This document shows positions 9,694 to 19,210 of a stretch of DNA of 64,000 nt, one piece after another. Position numbers and translations under genes: made by a program. The stretch comes from Lactobacillus kullabergensis (lineage in GTDB: Bacteria; Bacillota; Bacilli; Lactobacillales; Lactobacillaceae): NCBI RefSeq assembly GCF_000967195.1, contig NZ_KQ033871.1, forward strand, positions 1,831,636 to 1,895,635. Direction: 5' to 3'. The notes below the pieces were generated by a model. The model searched no databases. It saw only the letters and a list, made by a program, of their open reading frames with translations, and was not told the DNA's origin. How positions within the stretch are numbered: the first letter of the stretch is position 1; every line of letters starts with the position of its first letter.

Positions 9694-9835
9694 AATTTGC
9701 TCAAGTTGATTCTTTTCACCTGCTATAATATGCTTCATTAATTGTTGCACTGATATCACTATTTTCATCAGTATATGCCCTTGATTAATTCATATTTAAC
9801 CTTAAATGTTCGAATACGACATTTTTGCTAATTCT

Positions 9836-9860
9836 TATTATACCCAAGTTATAACTTAAG
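9836..9860 (+). promoter_or_regulatory. Possible promoter and palindromic operator of the MFS gene
   Basis: A TATTAT at 9836-9841 is followed by a perfect 12-bp palindrome AAGTTATAACTT (9846-9857) and by ACTTAAGT. This placement, just downstream of a -10-like box and 36 bases before the gene, would suit a repressor, but no regulator gene is adjacent and such AT palindromes also arise by chance. Confidence 0.25.
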
Positions 9861-9892
9861 TATAAAAGTTTTAAGTTAGGAGCTACAAAATT

Positions 9893-11149
9893 ATGGACGT
9901 TTTCGCAAAAAATAAGAATTATCGCAATTTTACAATCGCCAGCTTTTTATCTGGTGCAGGCAACATTTTATTTTACTTAGCACTCATTACTTACGCTAGT
10001 AAATTAAGAAATTATGCTTTAGCAATTTCATTGATTTCAATTTCTGAATCAATACCTGAAATACTGCAAGTTTTTAGTGGTTATTTAGCTGACCGTACTA
10101 AAAATAAATTTAAATTGATGGTTTGGCTAGCCGTTATCCGTTTTGGACTTTACTTAATCGTTGGTATACTTTTCGCCAGTGGCTTTGCTGGTTGGAATCT
10201 AGTTTTAACTGTTATTGTCATCAACCTGATGTCAGATATTGCCGGTTCATATTCTGGTGGTTTGCAAACCCCACTAATTGTTGCTATTGTTGGAAACGAT
10301 GATCTCGCTGAAGCTGAAGGCTTTGCCAGCGGCATTAACAGTATTATAAATATGATTGCCCAATTTATTGGATCAGGTTTATTACTATTTATGTCCTACT
10401 CTAGCCTGGCAATCTTTAACGCGTTAACATTTCTAGCAGCAGGTGCTCTTTTTGCCAATGTTGGTTTCAATTATCACAAAAATCATTCTCAAAAAGAAAC
10501 TGTTCAGGTTAACGAGCATGGCTTTTTTAAGACGATTGCTTTGTCATTCAAAGAAGTTAGAAAAGCTAATGGACTATTAACTGTTGTTTTAGTAATTGCC
10601 TTGCTAAATGGTATTTTAGGCACTATTGAGCCTTTAATTTCAATCGTAGTTGCAGGCAATAAATCATCTATGATTATCGGAACATATAGTTTTACCATTG
10701 CTCTAATTGGCGGTGTAATGACTGCCGGCATGGCTCTTGGCAGTATCGTAGGCACCAAATTATTTAAAAACATGTCATTATTTACTGTAGCAATAATTGC
10801 CACTGCCCTAAGCACAGCAGTTGTAGGCAGCATGCTTATTAAAAATATTTTCATTTGCTTACCTGTTATGGCAAGTCTTGCAGCATTTATTGGTACTGCC
10901 AGTCCTAAATTAACGCAATGGCTAGTTGGTGCCGTTGACCAAGATATTCTATCTTCAACGATTGGATTGTTGAACACAATTTTAATAATAACCAGTCCTG
11001 TTATGACTACCATTTTTACTACAATTACTGCTTCGTTTAATGTTACTACTGCATTAATACTACTGGGAATCACAAGTTTAATAGTACTCGTAATAACGGT
11101 CAAAGTTGCTTGCTCAATTAACAAAAAGCCAGCAATTGAGGCAGCATAA
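9893..11149 (+). CDS. MFS transporter, MefA/MFS_3-like
   Basis: 418 residues with about twelve hydrophobic segments and the MFS loop GYLADRTKNK between segments 2 and 3 (~62-71). The N-terminus (NYRNFTIASFLSGAGNILFYLAL) and ISESIPEILQ resemble the MFS_3 group that includes macrolide-efflux-like and uncharacterised exporters. It is expected to be an inner-membrane, proton-driven efflux carrier; the substrate is unknown. AGGAG lies ten bases before the ATG. It is a single-gene unit, convergent with the macrodomain gene and sharing its terminator. Confidence 0.75.
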   Translation: MDVFAKNKNYRNFTIASFLSGAGNILFYLALITYASKLRNYALAISLISISESIPEILQVFSGYLADRTKNKFKLMVWLAVIRFGLYLIVGILFASGFAGWNLVLTVIVINLMSDIAGSYSGGLQTPLIVAIVGNDDLAEAEGFASGINSIINMIAQFIGSGLLLFMSYSSLAIFNALTFLAAGALFANVGFNYHKNHSQKETVQVNEHGFFKTIALSFKEVRKANGLLTVVLVIALLNGILGTIEPLISIVVAGNKSSMIIGTYSFTIALIGGVMTAGMALGSIVGTKLFKNMSLFTVAIIATALSTAVVGSMLIKNIFICLPVMASLAAFIGTASPKLTQWLVGAVDQDILSSTIGLLNTILIITSPVMTTIFTTITASFNVTTALILLGITSLIVLVITVKVACSINKKPAIEAA

Positions 11150-11173
11150 TTTGGAAATGTTTATTGGCAATTA

Positions 11174-11207
11174 AAAACCATCCTAGTTAACGGCTGGATG
11201 GTCTTTA
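11174..11207. terminator. Bidirectional terminator between MFS and macrodomain genes
   Basis: Inverted repeat ACCATCC/GGATGGT flanked by A residues on the left and T residues on the right, lying between two convergent genes. Confidence 0.65.
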
Positions 11208-11215
11208 ACTTTTAC

Positions 11216-11725
11216 TCAAAATTTTTTGATTTCTGCTTGGTATAACTGGGTTGTTTTGGAATCAAAGGCACACATAATGACTTCCATTTGATAATCAGAT
11301 TGTTGAGTGAGCCAATTTTGCACGGCAGTAAAAGCAATATGTGCAGCAGCTGCAGCTGGAAAGCCGTAAGCCCCTGTAGAAATTGCCGGGAACGCGATAC
11401 TATGTAAGCCATGACTTTTGGCTAAATTTAGTGAGTTAACATAGCAACTTTTCAATAACTTATTATCTTCTGCAGACCCTGAATAAATTGGTCCCACAGT
11501 ATGGATTACAAACTTAGCCGGTAACTTGTACCCCTTGGTAATTTTAGCCTGTCCCGTTTCACAGCCATGAAGCTGGCGACACTCTGCCAATAATTCTGGT
11601 CCAGCTACCTGGTGGATTGCCCCATCAACTCCCAAGCCACCTAACAATGTCTTATTGGCAGCATTAACAATTGCATCTACCGTTAATTTAGTTATGTCCC
11701 CTTGAATTATTTTGATATTTTCCAT
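11216..11725 (-). CDS. Macrodomain protein (O-acetyl-ADP-ribose deacetylase-like)
   Basis: 169 residues, a single macrodomain: IIQGDITKL, VDAIVNAANKTLLGG, VDGAIH, HTVGPIYSG and AFPAISTGAYGFP are the ADP-ribose-binding loops. Related YmdB-type proteins remove ADP-ribose from proteins or hydrolyse O-acetyl-ADP-ribose. One position stands out: the usual GGGG before VDGAIH reads GGLG, with Leu at residue 31. Cytoplasmic, stand-alone gene with no ADP-ribosyltransferase or sirtuin neighbour in the window. Confidence 0.85.
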   Translation of the reverse strand: MENIKIIQGDITKLTVDAIVNAANKTLLGGLGVDGAIHQVAGPELLAECRQLHGCETGQAKITKGYKLPAKFVIHTVGPIYSGSAEDNKLLKSCYVNSLNLAKSHGLHSIAFPAISTGAYGFPAAAAAHIAFTAVQNWLTQQSDYQMEVIMCAFDSKTTQLYQAEIKKF

Positions 11726-12147
11726 AAACTGAGCCTCTCTTTTATTTCATTTTAAACCCAAAAAGATTTTTTGCTCAAAAAGTTATCTGTAAACTCTCTC
11801 TTATAATTAAATATTTTTAGTCAAAGTCTCAATGTTAAGTAATTCTACATCATAAAAACTCTTTATTTTGTCAATAAAATTTTAAAATTATTTCAATTCA
11901 AGCAGTGCTTTAAAGTATACATACATGTGAACAGTAAAAAACTTTTTTAAAAAGTATTGCTTTTTTATTCTCAAAGTATCAGAATTAGATATAGGTAAAC
12001 GCTTACCTAAAAATGAATATATTTGTTGCAAATAAAAAAAGATAGATGAAATTTCAAAATTCTTATCCAAATTACTTATTCAGTTAATTTATAGTTTTCT
12101 ACTATCAAATTTAGATTTGTTTTTAAGCTAATTAAGGAAGAAAAATT
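11726..12147. other. Intergenic region with one LacI-type operator
   Basis: About 420 AT-rich bases between divergent genes. The only clear structure is the palindrome at 11992-12009. The short minus-strand open frame at 11888-12070 has no ribosome site or plausible protein and is not called. Confidence 0.6.
11992..12009 (+). promoter_or_regulatory. LacI-family operator palindrome upstream of permease-aldolase operon
   Basis: TAGGTAAACGCTTACCTA is symmetrical around a central CG (7-bp arms TAGGTAA/TTACCTA), the hallmark of LacI/GalR-family sites. It matches the CcpA cre consensus at 12 of 14 positions, but the extended symmetric arms suggest a dedicated regulator. It lies ~140 bases before the permease ATG. 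No regulator gene is next to it. Confidence 0.6.
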
Positions 12148-13440
12148 ATGGTTTCATATATAATTCCAATTTTACTATTAATCAGCTTTTTCCTTTTTAT
12201 TTATTTCATACTAAAGGGCGGCAATTTAACAATTGGTTTATTTGTGATGGCTATTTTGTGGGCTATCATTGGAATTGTTCCCTTTAACACAGCTATCAAG
12301 AAAATATTCACTGAACCAGTCCTTGGTTATGGACCAACAATTATTTATATCATATTTGGTTCATGGTTTGGCCGAGTGCTAGTTGAAAGTGGAATAGCTT
12401 CTTCTATTTCTGAAGAGACAAATAGGATTGGTAAAAAGAAGCCTTTATTATCGGCAATTTTAGTTTTATTGGTTACTTCGTTTATTTTTATCAGTGCATA
12501 CGGCGTTGGCTCAGTTATAGCTATTGGGGTAATTTTATTACCGATTATGCTATCAGTAGGCATTCCACGTGACCTAGCTTTAACGACTTTTTGTTTAGCT
12601 ATCGGTGCGCCAATGTACATTAATGTGGTTTTATTTAATCAAATAAAGCCTTTCTTTCCATCCGTTACCTATGATGACAAGTATCTGAAATTTGCTTGGA
12701 TAGCAGCGATTATCCAACTGGCGTTCGTAATACTTCTGCTAGTCCTAAATCGTAAAAAGATAGACCCTGCAAAAGCACAGGAAAATCTTGCAGTTATCGG
12801 TGCCCAAATTGATAACAGTGATCAGAAACCCCAAATTTCAAAGATTGCCTACATAGTACCAATTATCCCTGTAGCAATGAATATGCTTTTTAAGTGGGAC
12901 GCTGTCCCGTCACTCACTTTAGCTGCACTGCTAGCCATGCTTTTAACTAAAAAAATGAACAACTATAAGAAATTAGTGGATTTCATTAATGATACTGTTA
13001 AAAAAGCTATATCCGATATTGCTGGTTTAATCATGTTCTTAATGGCACTGACAATGTTTACAGGAGCCGCCAAAATTGACGCAGTTCATTTTAAGCCCCT
13101 GTTCAGTGCAATTTTACCTCATGGTCATTTAATATTAGCAATTATATTTGGAATATTAGCTCCGTTAGCACTATTTAGAGGCCCTCTACACGTTTGGGGA
13201 GCTGGTGCAGCAACAGCCGCAGTTCTTTCAGGTACCCACTTGTTTAGTGACTATTTCTTACTTCCACTATTACTGATTCCAAGCTTACTAGCAGTGTCCA
13301 CTGACGTTACACAGTCTTGGAACATTTGGGGACTTGATTATATGAAGGTTGATACCAAGAGTTTCCTAAAATATGGGGTGCCAACAATGTGGATTGTGTC
13401 TATTATTAATGAAGTTGTGGCCTTCATGTTTTTCGGCTAA
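12148..13440 (+). CDS. GntP/IT-superfamily organic-acid permease
   Basis: 430 residues with 10-12 hydrophobic segments. The pattern of the central region (GYGPTIIYIIFGSWFGRVL, ESGIASSI, then VLLVTSFIFISAYGVGSV) resembles gluconate:proton symporters (GntP) and related ion-transporter-superfamily carriers of sugar acids or carboxylates. It is followed 54 bases later by a DapA-family aldolase, so the pair probably imports and cleaves a 2-oxo acid or a compound converted to one. The substrate cannot be named; no kinase or dehydratase lies next to it. Confidence 0.6.
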   Translation: MVSYIIPILLLISFFLFIYFILKGGNLTIGLFVMAILWAIIGIVPFNTAIKKIFTEPVLGYGPTIIYIIFGSWFGRVLVESGIASSISEETNRIGKKKPLLSAILVLLVTSFIFISAYGVGSVIAIGVILLPIMLSVGIPRDLALTTFCLAIGAPMYINVVLFNQIKPFFPSVTYDDKYLKFAWIAAIIQLAFVILLLVLNRKKIDPAKAQENLAVIGAQIDNSDQKPQISKIAYIVPIIPVAMNMLFKWDAVPSLTLAALLAMLLTKKMNNYKKLVDFINDTVKKAISDIAGLIMFLMALTMFTGAAKIDAVHFKPLFSAILPHGHLILAIIFGILAPLALFRGPLHVWGAGAATAAVLSGTHLFSDYFLLPLLLIPSLLAVSTDVTQSWNIWGLDYMKVDTKSFLKYGVPTMWIVSIINEVVAFMFFG

Positions 13441-13494
13441 ATATTAGTTAAATTTGGAAATTAAAATTATTATATAGAAATGGAGAACATAAAG

Positions 13495-14382
13495 ATGAAG
13501 AAAGAATATATTTGCCCTATTTTGACAATATTAAAAGATGAAAATACTGTAGATTTTGATGCTATGCATAAGCTGTATGACCGCTTAATTAAAGATGGAA
13601 TTTCAGAAATTGCTCTTTTAGGCAGTTGTGGAGAATTCTATGCTCAAACCTTTGAAGTTTGCCAATCTTTAGTAGAAGATGCAATTAAGTATATTGACCA
13701 CCGGACTAAAGTTTTAGTCGGTGCCAACCGTATGGATGATCAATTAACTATTAAATTTGCAAACAAGGCATTGGAACTTGGTGCAGATGGCATTTTGCTA
13801 GTAGGACCATATTACATGTCTTGTGATAGAGCTGGTATTATTACCTTCTATAATAAGATGGCTAAAGCTATTAAAGGCGATATTATAATCTATAATTATC
13901 CTGACAGAACTGGTTATGATGTTAACGCCGACATTCTCTTAACTTTATTAAAAGACAACTCCAATATTGTCGGAATTAAAGATACTGTTGGAGACGTTAA
14001 CCACACTCTCAACACTATTAAAGTTGTAAATGCACAATTCCCTGAATTTAGAGTTTACACTGGTTATGACGGTAATGTAATTGATGTAGTTAAAGCTGGT
14101 GGTCAAGGCGTAGTTGGCGGATTATCTAATCTTTACAGTCATGTTTGTGTTGACTTGTTAAGAAACTATGAGGCAGGTAATGATGAGCAAGTGGCAAAAG
14201 AGCAAAAGACAATTGCCGAGGCTTCTGAATTATTAAATATAGTTAACCCATTTATGACTTTATTCAAATATATCCTCGATCAAAGAGAAATCCCGAATAA
14301 CGTTGTGGCTTTAACACCATCTTCTCCAATGTCAGATGAACAAAAGCAAAAAGCTTTAAGCATTTATGACAAGACAATATAA
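13495..14382 (+). CDS. DapA/NanA-family class I aldolase of unknown substrate
   Basis: 295 residues from the ATG at 13495, preferred over the ATG at 13480 because GGAG (13482-13485) then has normal spacing. Class I pyruvate aldolase features: GSCGEF in place of the GTTGE loop of DapA, Tyr133 in YNYPDRTG and Schiff-base Lys162 in GIKDTVGD. A true dapA with the canonical GTTGE loop and a lysine operon context is present at 61968, so this copy is probably catabolic: a 2-keto-3-deoxy sugar acid, N-acetylneuraminate or a similar 2-oxo acid aldolase. It forms an operon with the upstream permease and ends in a strong terminator. Confidence 0.75.
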   Translation: MKKEYICPILTILKDENTVDFDAMHKLYDRLIKDGISEIALLGSCGEFYAQTFEVCQSLVEDAIKYIDHRTKVLVGANRMDDQLTIKFANKALELGADGILLVGPYYMSCDRAGIITFYNKMAKAIKGDIIIYNYPDRTGYDVNADILLTLLKDNSNIVGIKDTVGDVNHTLNTIKVVNAQFPEFRVYTGYDGNVIDVVKAGGQGVVGGLSNLYSHVCVDLLRNYEAGNDEQVAKEQKTIAEASELLNIVNPFMTLFKYILDQREIPNNVVALTPSSPMSDEQKQKALSIYDKTI

Positions 14383-14403
14383 ACTAGTTTATATATAACA
14401 TAC

Positions 14404-14447
14404 AAGGTTTGATTCTGATGCAACAGGTTAGAATCAAGCCTTTTTTT
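14404..14447 (+). terminator. Rho-independent terminator of the permease-aldolase operon
   Basis: Stem AGGTTTGATTCT with AGAATCAAGCCT (one G-T pair), then seven T residues. Confidence 0.9.
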
Positions 14448-14479
14448 GTTCTGTTTTTATATAAAAATTTGGAATAACA

Positions 14480-14509
14480 AAAAATGCGACTCTTAAGAGC
14501 CGCATTTTT
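14480..14509 (-). terminator. Rho-independent terminator of the maltodextrin ABC operon
   Basis: Inverted repeat AAAATGCGACTC/GAGCCGCATTTT; read on the minus strand the odd pair becomes G-T and a T run follows. It lies directly after the malG stop codon. Confidence 0.8.
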
Positions 14510-14520
14510 CTTACTAAGTC

Positions 14521-15378
14521 CTATCCCTTTTCTGCGCCAGCTGTAATACCATTGACGTAAAACTTCTGCATGAAGACGAATAAGATCGTAATTGGAATAG
14601 CGATAATCACACAACCAGCAACAAACTCTGCAAAATATGCGGTAGCATTGCCTTTAGTATTGTGCACCATGTTATAAAGTCCATATGCAATTGTGTATGT
14701 TTTAGGATTGCCAGACGTTGATAAAATAATTCCCGAGAAAATAAAGTCTGTCCACGGACCAATAAAGGCTGTTAACGCAGTGTAAACTATCATAGGCTTA
14801 GCTAATGGCAAATCAACGTGCATGAAGATTTGCCATTTAGTGGCCCCATCAATTTCAGCTGCTTCATCAATTGAAAATGGTACCGTGTCAAAGAAGCCTT
14901 TGGCAACGTAGAATCCCAGTCCAGCACCACCGACATATACCAGTAGCAGGCCGCCCAGGTTTAACATGTTTAAGCCCTTTAAAATGTAATAAAGAGCAAT
15001 CATTGACATAAATCCAGGAAACATGCCCAAGACCAGTGCAATCTGCATGAACGGCTTTCTAAACGAAAAGCGTAACCGTGACAACACATAAGCAACTGAA
15101 ATCGTTAAAAAAGTAGAAATGATCATTGATAGTATAGAAACAATCAATGTGTTAATAATCCAGCTGACCAGTGGGTACTGTGAATTGGTAAAAATACCAA
15201 TGTAGTTGTCAAAAGTAAATTTGTCAGGCCAAAAAGTTGAAACAAATCCCGTATCATTATAGGAAAAACTGGCTAATATTATCCAGATAATTGGTAAAAT
15301 CCAAACCACAGCCAGGATAATCAATAATAGATAACGAAAAATGAGTGAAAGGCGTTTTTGATTTTGATATGATTTCAT
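14521..15378 (-). CDS. malG: Maltodextrin ABC transporter permease, MalG-like
   Basis: 285 residues with six predicted membrane segments and the inner-membrane permease EAA loop (DEAAEIDGATKWQIF, then LPLAKP) that contacts the ATPase. MalG family length is about 280-300. It follows malF by two bases and closes the operon. With MalF and MalE it imports maltose and maltodextrins; specificity is inferred from the maltose phosphorylase and amylolytic genes of the same locus. Confidence 0.92.
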   Translation of the reverse strand: MKSYQNQKRLSLIFRYLLLIILAVVWILPIIWIILASFSYNDTGFVSTFWPDKFTFDNYIGIFTNSQYPLVSWIINTLIVSILSMIISTFLTISVAYVLSRLRFSFRKPFMQIALVLGMFPGFMSMIALYYILKGLNMLNLGGLLLVYVGGAGLGFYVAKGFFDTVPFSIDEAAEIDGATKWQIFMHVDLPLAKPMIVYTALTAFIGPWTDFIFSGIILSTSGNPKTYTIAYGLYNMVHNTKGNATAYFAEFVAGCVIIAIPITILFVFMQKFYVNGITAGAEKG

Positions 15379-15380
15379 TT

Positions 15381-16739
15381 TTAGCCCTCCTTAAAAGCAT
15401 TGGTATGGCGGTATGCAATTAATGAAAATACCGCACTAATAATAAAGATAAGGATGCCTAAGACTGCTGACGCATTGTAGCGCTGCTCCTGACCAAAGGT
15501 TAAGTTGTACAGCCACGTTACCAATAAGTCGGTAGAACCCGCACCATTATACTTATTATTCATTGGTGCTCCTCCAGTTAACAGGAAGATCACGTTAAAG
15601 TTATTAATATTACCAATAAACTGTTGAATAAGAGAAGGTGCCATTACAAATAATATTTGTGGAAAAGTAATTGATTTGAATACTTGTAACGCATTAGCAC
15701 CATCGATTTTAGCAGCTTCAATTTGATCAGTTGGCAAGTTTTGAATAATCGCAGTTGAAACTAGCATTGAAACCGGGATACCGATCCACATATTAACAAT
15801 AATAACCGTTATTCGTGCCACCAAAGGTGATGCCTGACTGTCAATAAAATGTAACGGGTGAGAAATCCAGCCGATATTCATTAAGATATTGTTGAGTGCG
15901 CCTTGATAATCTAAGAACTGAGCCATCATTAACAAAGAAACAAACTGAGGTACAGCCCAGACAATCACAAAGATTGTCCGCCAGAAGCCTTTATGTTTTA
16001 TTCCTTTAGATTCAATCAACAAGGCAAGCAAAACTCCAAAAAAGAATGTTGTTGCCGTAGCAGCTACTGCCCAGACGAGTGTCCAGCCCAAAACCGGGAA
16101 GAAAGTGCCTGAAAGATCGCCACTAAGGACATTGCCAAAAGCTTGAAACCCTGTCCAAGAAAAGGCAATTGGGTGTTGCCGATTATAGTTGGTAAACGCC
16201 ATTGAAATCATAAAGATTGTTGGCAAAATGGTGAAGCAGAGAATACCAATAATTGGAAAAGTCATCAGAGTATCATGCAAACGAGAATCAAACAAGTTTG
16301 CCAGTTCTTCTTTATTGGTTAAAATGTGTTTGCCATCCCGCTCGAGTACATAATTTTTTCTGGTAGAGCGCAGGTTGACAATGTATAAGTAGACCATTGC
16401 AATGCATACAATTATTGCCAGTAAGCCAAACAAAAGAATCAAAACTGAATTTGAAGGTTGCTTGGTAATATAAACGCCTTGGGCGCTATCATAAACAACC
16501 TTTTTATTTTTAATTGATCCCAAATTTGACAACATACTAATTGCGGATATGCCACTAAAAACAAACCAAACAATAAAGGCTACTTCTGCCAGCAATAATG
16601 CTATGCCTTTTACCCACTGATTATTTGCCAGAGCATTGGAACCCATGAAAAAGAATGACAATTTGGTAGCAATATTGCCTTTAGACCATACTTCCTTAAA
16701 GGTTGCCTCAGGTGCCGCATGTTTTTTCTTTCTAAACAT
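15381..16739 (-). CDS. malF: Maltodextrin ABC transporter permease, MalF-like
   Basis: 452 residues with membrane segments near the N-terminus, a soluble insert, and a C-terminal permease domain with the EAA loop (IEAAKIDGANALQVF). The long N-terminal extension before the permease domain is usual for MalF. It is preceded by a terminator-like hairpin after malE, so it is probably made in smaller amounts than the binding protein. Confidence 0.92.
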   Translation of the reverse strand: MFRKKKHAAPEATFKEVWSKGNIATKLSFFFMGSNALANNQWVKGIALLLAEVAFIVWFVFSGISAISMLSNLGSIKNKKVVYDSAQGVYITKQPSNSVLILLFGLLAIIVCIAMVYLYIVNLRSTRKNYVLERDGKHILTNKEELANLFDSRLHDTLMTFPIIGILCFTILPTIFMISMAFTNYNRQHPIAFSWTGFQAFGNVLSGDLSGTFFPVLGWTLVWAVAATATTFFFGVLLALLIESKGIKHKGFWRTIFVIVWAVPQFVSLLMMAQFLDYQGALNNILMNIGWISHPLHFIDSQASPLVARITVIIVNMWIGIPVSMLVSTAIIQNLPTDQIEAAKIDGANALQVFKSITFPQILFVMAPSLIQQFIGNINNFNVIFLLTGGAPMNNKYNGAGSTDLLVTWLYNLTFGQEQRYNASAVLGILIFIISAVFSLIAYRHTNAFKEG

Positions 16740-16757
16740 AATTCTTCCTCTTCTTGA

Positions 16758-16790
16758 ACAAAAAGGTTGGGCACTACTTGTCCAACCTTT
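16758..16790 (-). terminator. Intra-operon attenuator hairpin between malE and malF
   Basis: Perfect 9-bp inverted repeat AAAGGTTGG/CCAACCTTT followed on the minus strand by T residues. Such partial terminators after a binding-protein gene let it be expressed more strongly than the permeases. Confidence 0.7.
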
Positions 16791-16805
16791 AAGTATTTTA
16801 ATTAA

Positions 16806-18029
16806 CTATTTCTTTGATGAGTGCTTAGCTAATTTATCAAGTTGTGCTTTATATTGATCAGGTTTAACTTTACCATCATATGCACCATTGATTAGAGGAG
16901 GAACATCGTTCCAGAAGACAGACATTTGTGGTAATTTCGGCATCAAGACTGAGTTGCCAGGTTTAGACATTTCAATTACCGCATCAGCAACTGGATCATT
17001 CTTAATTGCTGAGTCATTAACTGCCTCTTTAAGAACTGGGATTTGACCAGCTTCTTTGTGAGCAATTAATTGTGACTTTTTATCTGTGATAAATGCTGCT
17101 AATTGTGATGCAGCCTTAGGATTCTTAGTATGAGCATTAACAGCGAACCCTTCGATTCCCAAAAAGGCCTGCATTTGCACGTTCTTGCCACCAACATTAA
17201 TCATTGGGTACTTAGCAACAGCAAAGTTTTTACCTAAAATCTTCTTAATGTTAGCTGCGTTCCAAGGACCATCCAAGATGGCTTGAGCGTTGCCCTTCTT
17301 TAATTGGTTCAAAGCATTAGAGGTCTGCATTACGCCCTTATTATTCTTTTGCTCTGCAAACCACTTCAATGCGTTAACACCTTTAGCGGAGTTAAAGGTT
17401 GAGCCCTTCAAATCTTCACCACTGTCACCATAAAGCTTTGTACCAGCAGAGAAGAATACCGGCCACATAACATAAGCGTTAGTAAAGTCTGTTGCCACAA
17501 CTCCCTTTGAAGTTAAAGTCTTCCAGTCTTTTACATCGCTTGCTGACAATTTAGACTTGTTGTAATAAATTGTTTGTGCCTGTTGTGCATATGGATAAGC
17601 ATAGATCTTGCCCTTCCAAGTTACACCTTTAGCTGCAACGTCAATGTAATTAGATTTAATGTTATTACTATCTTTTGGTGACAGCGGGTTAATATAACCA
17701 GAATCTGCCAGTTGACCTAATTGATCATTTGGTGCTTCAAAAACATCGGCTGCTTTTGAAGGGTCCTTGCCCACATCAGTTTTAGCATTAGCTGACCCGG
17801 TTGGATTTTGCGTAACACGCACTGAAATATTCTTATGTGATTTAGTAAAATCACTGGCAATTTTCTTATAATACGATACTTGGTTAGTATCAACCCATAA
17901 AGTCAGCTTGGTATTTTGATTACTGCTACTGCTTGATGAGGAATCTGATTTACCATTAGAACATGCTGCAAGTGACATTGCAGCTAAAACTGCTGTACTT
18001 CCTAAAGCTACTTTCTTCCAAATATTCAT
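16806..18029 (-). CDS. malE: Maltodextrin-binding lipoprotein, MalE-like
   Basis: 407 residues. Lipoprotein signal with lipobox LAAC (Cys at residue 23) followed by a Ser-rich spacer (NGKSDSSSSSSSNQN), then a type I solute-binding fold (KLTLWVDTNQ, GYINPL, WPVFFSAGTKLY, AQAILDGPWNA). It is anchored outside the membrane and delivers maltodextrins to MalFG. AGGAGG lies upstream of the ATG. Located between malK and malF in the same operon. Confidence 0.92.
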   Translation of the reverse strand: MNIWKKVALGSTAVLAAMSLAACSNGKSDSSSSSSSNQNTKLTLWVDTNQVSYYKKIASDFTKSHKNISVRVTQNPTGSANAKTDVGKDPSKAADVFEAPNDQLGQLADSGYINPLSPKDSNNIKSNYIDVAAKGVTWKGKIYAYPYAQQAQTIYYNKSKLSASDVKDWKTLTSKGVVATDFTNAYVMWPVFFSAGTKLYGDSGEDLKGSTFNSAKGVNALKWFAEQKNNKGVMQTSNALNQLKKGNAQAILDGPWNAANIKKILGKNFAVAKYPMINVGGKNVQMQAFLGIEGFAVNAHTKNPKAASQLAAFITDKKSQLIAHKEAGQIPVLKEAVNDSAIKNDPVADAVIEMSKPGNSVLMPKLPQMSVFWNDVPPLINGAYDGKVKPDQYKAQLDKLAKHSSKK

Positions 18030-18099
18030 GTTATTTACCTCCTAATATAAAACAACATGTTTTTATATCAATGACAACTAAAGTCACTGATTTTATTCC

Positions 18100-19206
18100 C
18101 TAATTAACTACCGCCAAGGTTGTATCCTTGTCGAAAAAGTGTGCTTTGTTTAAATCAAAGCCCATCTTGACCTTTTGCCCTGGTTGATAAATATCCCGGG
18201 CATTGATGTTAGCTACAAACTCTGTTTCATCCACTCTTTGGTAAAGCTGAATAGTAGCGCCCAAGAGTTCAGAAACAACGACTTCAGATTCGACCACCGC
18301 GTCAGGCCAAGTTTCTAAAAAGGCCTCTTCTGCGTGGATATCTTCTGGCCGAATACCCAGTATCAAGTCGCGGTCATTATAGCCCTGCTCATTAAGCAGT
18401 TTTGACTTGCCTTCAGGTATTCCCAGATTAAGGCCCTTGCCATCAGAGACTTGACCATCATGATAGTGGACATTAAAGAAATTCATTTGCGGTGAACCGA
18501 TAAAGCCGGCGACAAATTGATTAACTGGATGGTTATATACTTCCTGCGGTGTCCCAATTTGTTCAATTTTACCGACTGACATTACGACTACTCGGTCAGC
18601 CAAGGTCATAGCTTCAGTCTGATCATGAGTAACGTAAATTGTAGTTGTACCTAAGTTCTGGTGCAGCTTGGCAATCTCTGCCCGCATGGAAACACGCAGT
18701 TTCGCATCCAAGTTTGACAGCGGTTCATCCATCAAGAAGATGGGAGCATCCCGCACAATTGCCCGTCCTAGTGCAACTCTTTGCCTTTGACCACCAGAAA
18801 GTTCTGCGGGCTTTTTATCCAAATATTCACGCAAATTAAGAATCTTAGCAGCATTTTGTACCCTTTTATCAATCTCATCTTTATGATAATGGCGTAGTTT
18901 CAAGCCGAATGCCATATTATCGTAAATTGACATGTGCGGATAAAGCGCGTAGTTCTGGAAAACCATGGCAATGTGACGGTCTTTTGGTGCTACATCATTC
19001 ATTACCTTGTGATCAATTTCAAGAGTACCTTTGCTAATATCCTCTAATCCCGCAATCATTCTTAAAGTAGTTGATTTACCACAACCTGAGGGACCGACAA
19101 AAACAATGAATTCTTTATCTTTAATGTGTAAATCAAAGTCTTTCACTGAATAGTGATCATTGCCTTCATACTTTTTACACATATGGTTTAAGTCAACTTC
19201 AACCAT
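18100..19206 (-). CDS. malK: Sugar ABC transporter ATPase, MsmK/MalK-like
   Basis: 368 residues. Walker [11 protein letters not shown]-loop [11 protein letters not shown], signature [15 protein letters not shown], Walker [17 protein letters not shown] and switch THDQTEAMT, followed by the C-terminal TOBE/MalK regulatory domain (~240-368; GIRPEDIH). It energises the MalEFG importer and may serve other sugar transporters, as MsmK-type ATPases often do. Four bases separate pgmB from this gene, so the two are co-transcribed. Confidence 0.92.
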   Translation of the reverse strand: MVEVDLNHMCKKYEGNDHYSVKDFDLHIKDKEFIVFVGPSGCGKSTTLRMIAGLEDISKGTLEIDHKVMNDVAPKDRHIAMVFQNYALYPHMSIYDNMAFGLKLRHYHKDEIDKRVQNAAKILNLREYLDKKPAELSGGQRQRVALGRAIVRDAPIFLMDEPLSNLDAKLRVSMRAEIAKLHQNLGTTTIYVTHDQTEAMTLADRVVVMSVGKIEQIGTPQEVYNHPVNQFVAGFIGSPQMNFFNVHYHDGQVSDGKGLNLGIPEGKSKLLNEQGYNDRDLILGIRPEDIHAEEAFLETWPDAVVESEVVVSELLGATIQLYQRVDETEFVANINARDIYQPGQKVKMGFDLNKAHFFDKDTTLAVVN

Positions 19207-19210
19207 ATCT

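Noticed and set aside
10504-11124. 206-codon minus-strand open frame opposite the MFS gene
   Set aside because: Hydrophobic antisense image of a membrane protein gene; no start signal.
11888-12070. 60-codon minus-strand open frame upstream of the permease
   Set aside because: No ribosome site, low-complexity AT-rich content, and it covers the LacI-type palindrome.
13480-13494. Upstream ATG of the DapA-family aldolase
   Set aside because: The GGAG ribosome site overlaps this ATG; spacing fits the ATG at 13495.
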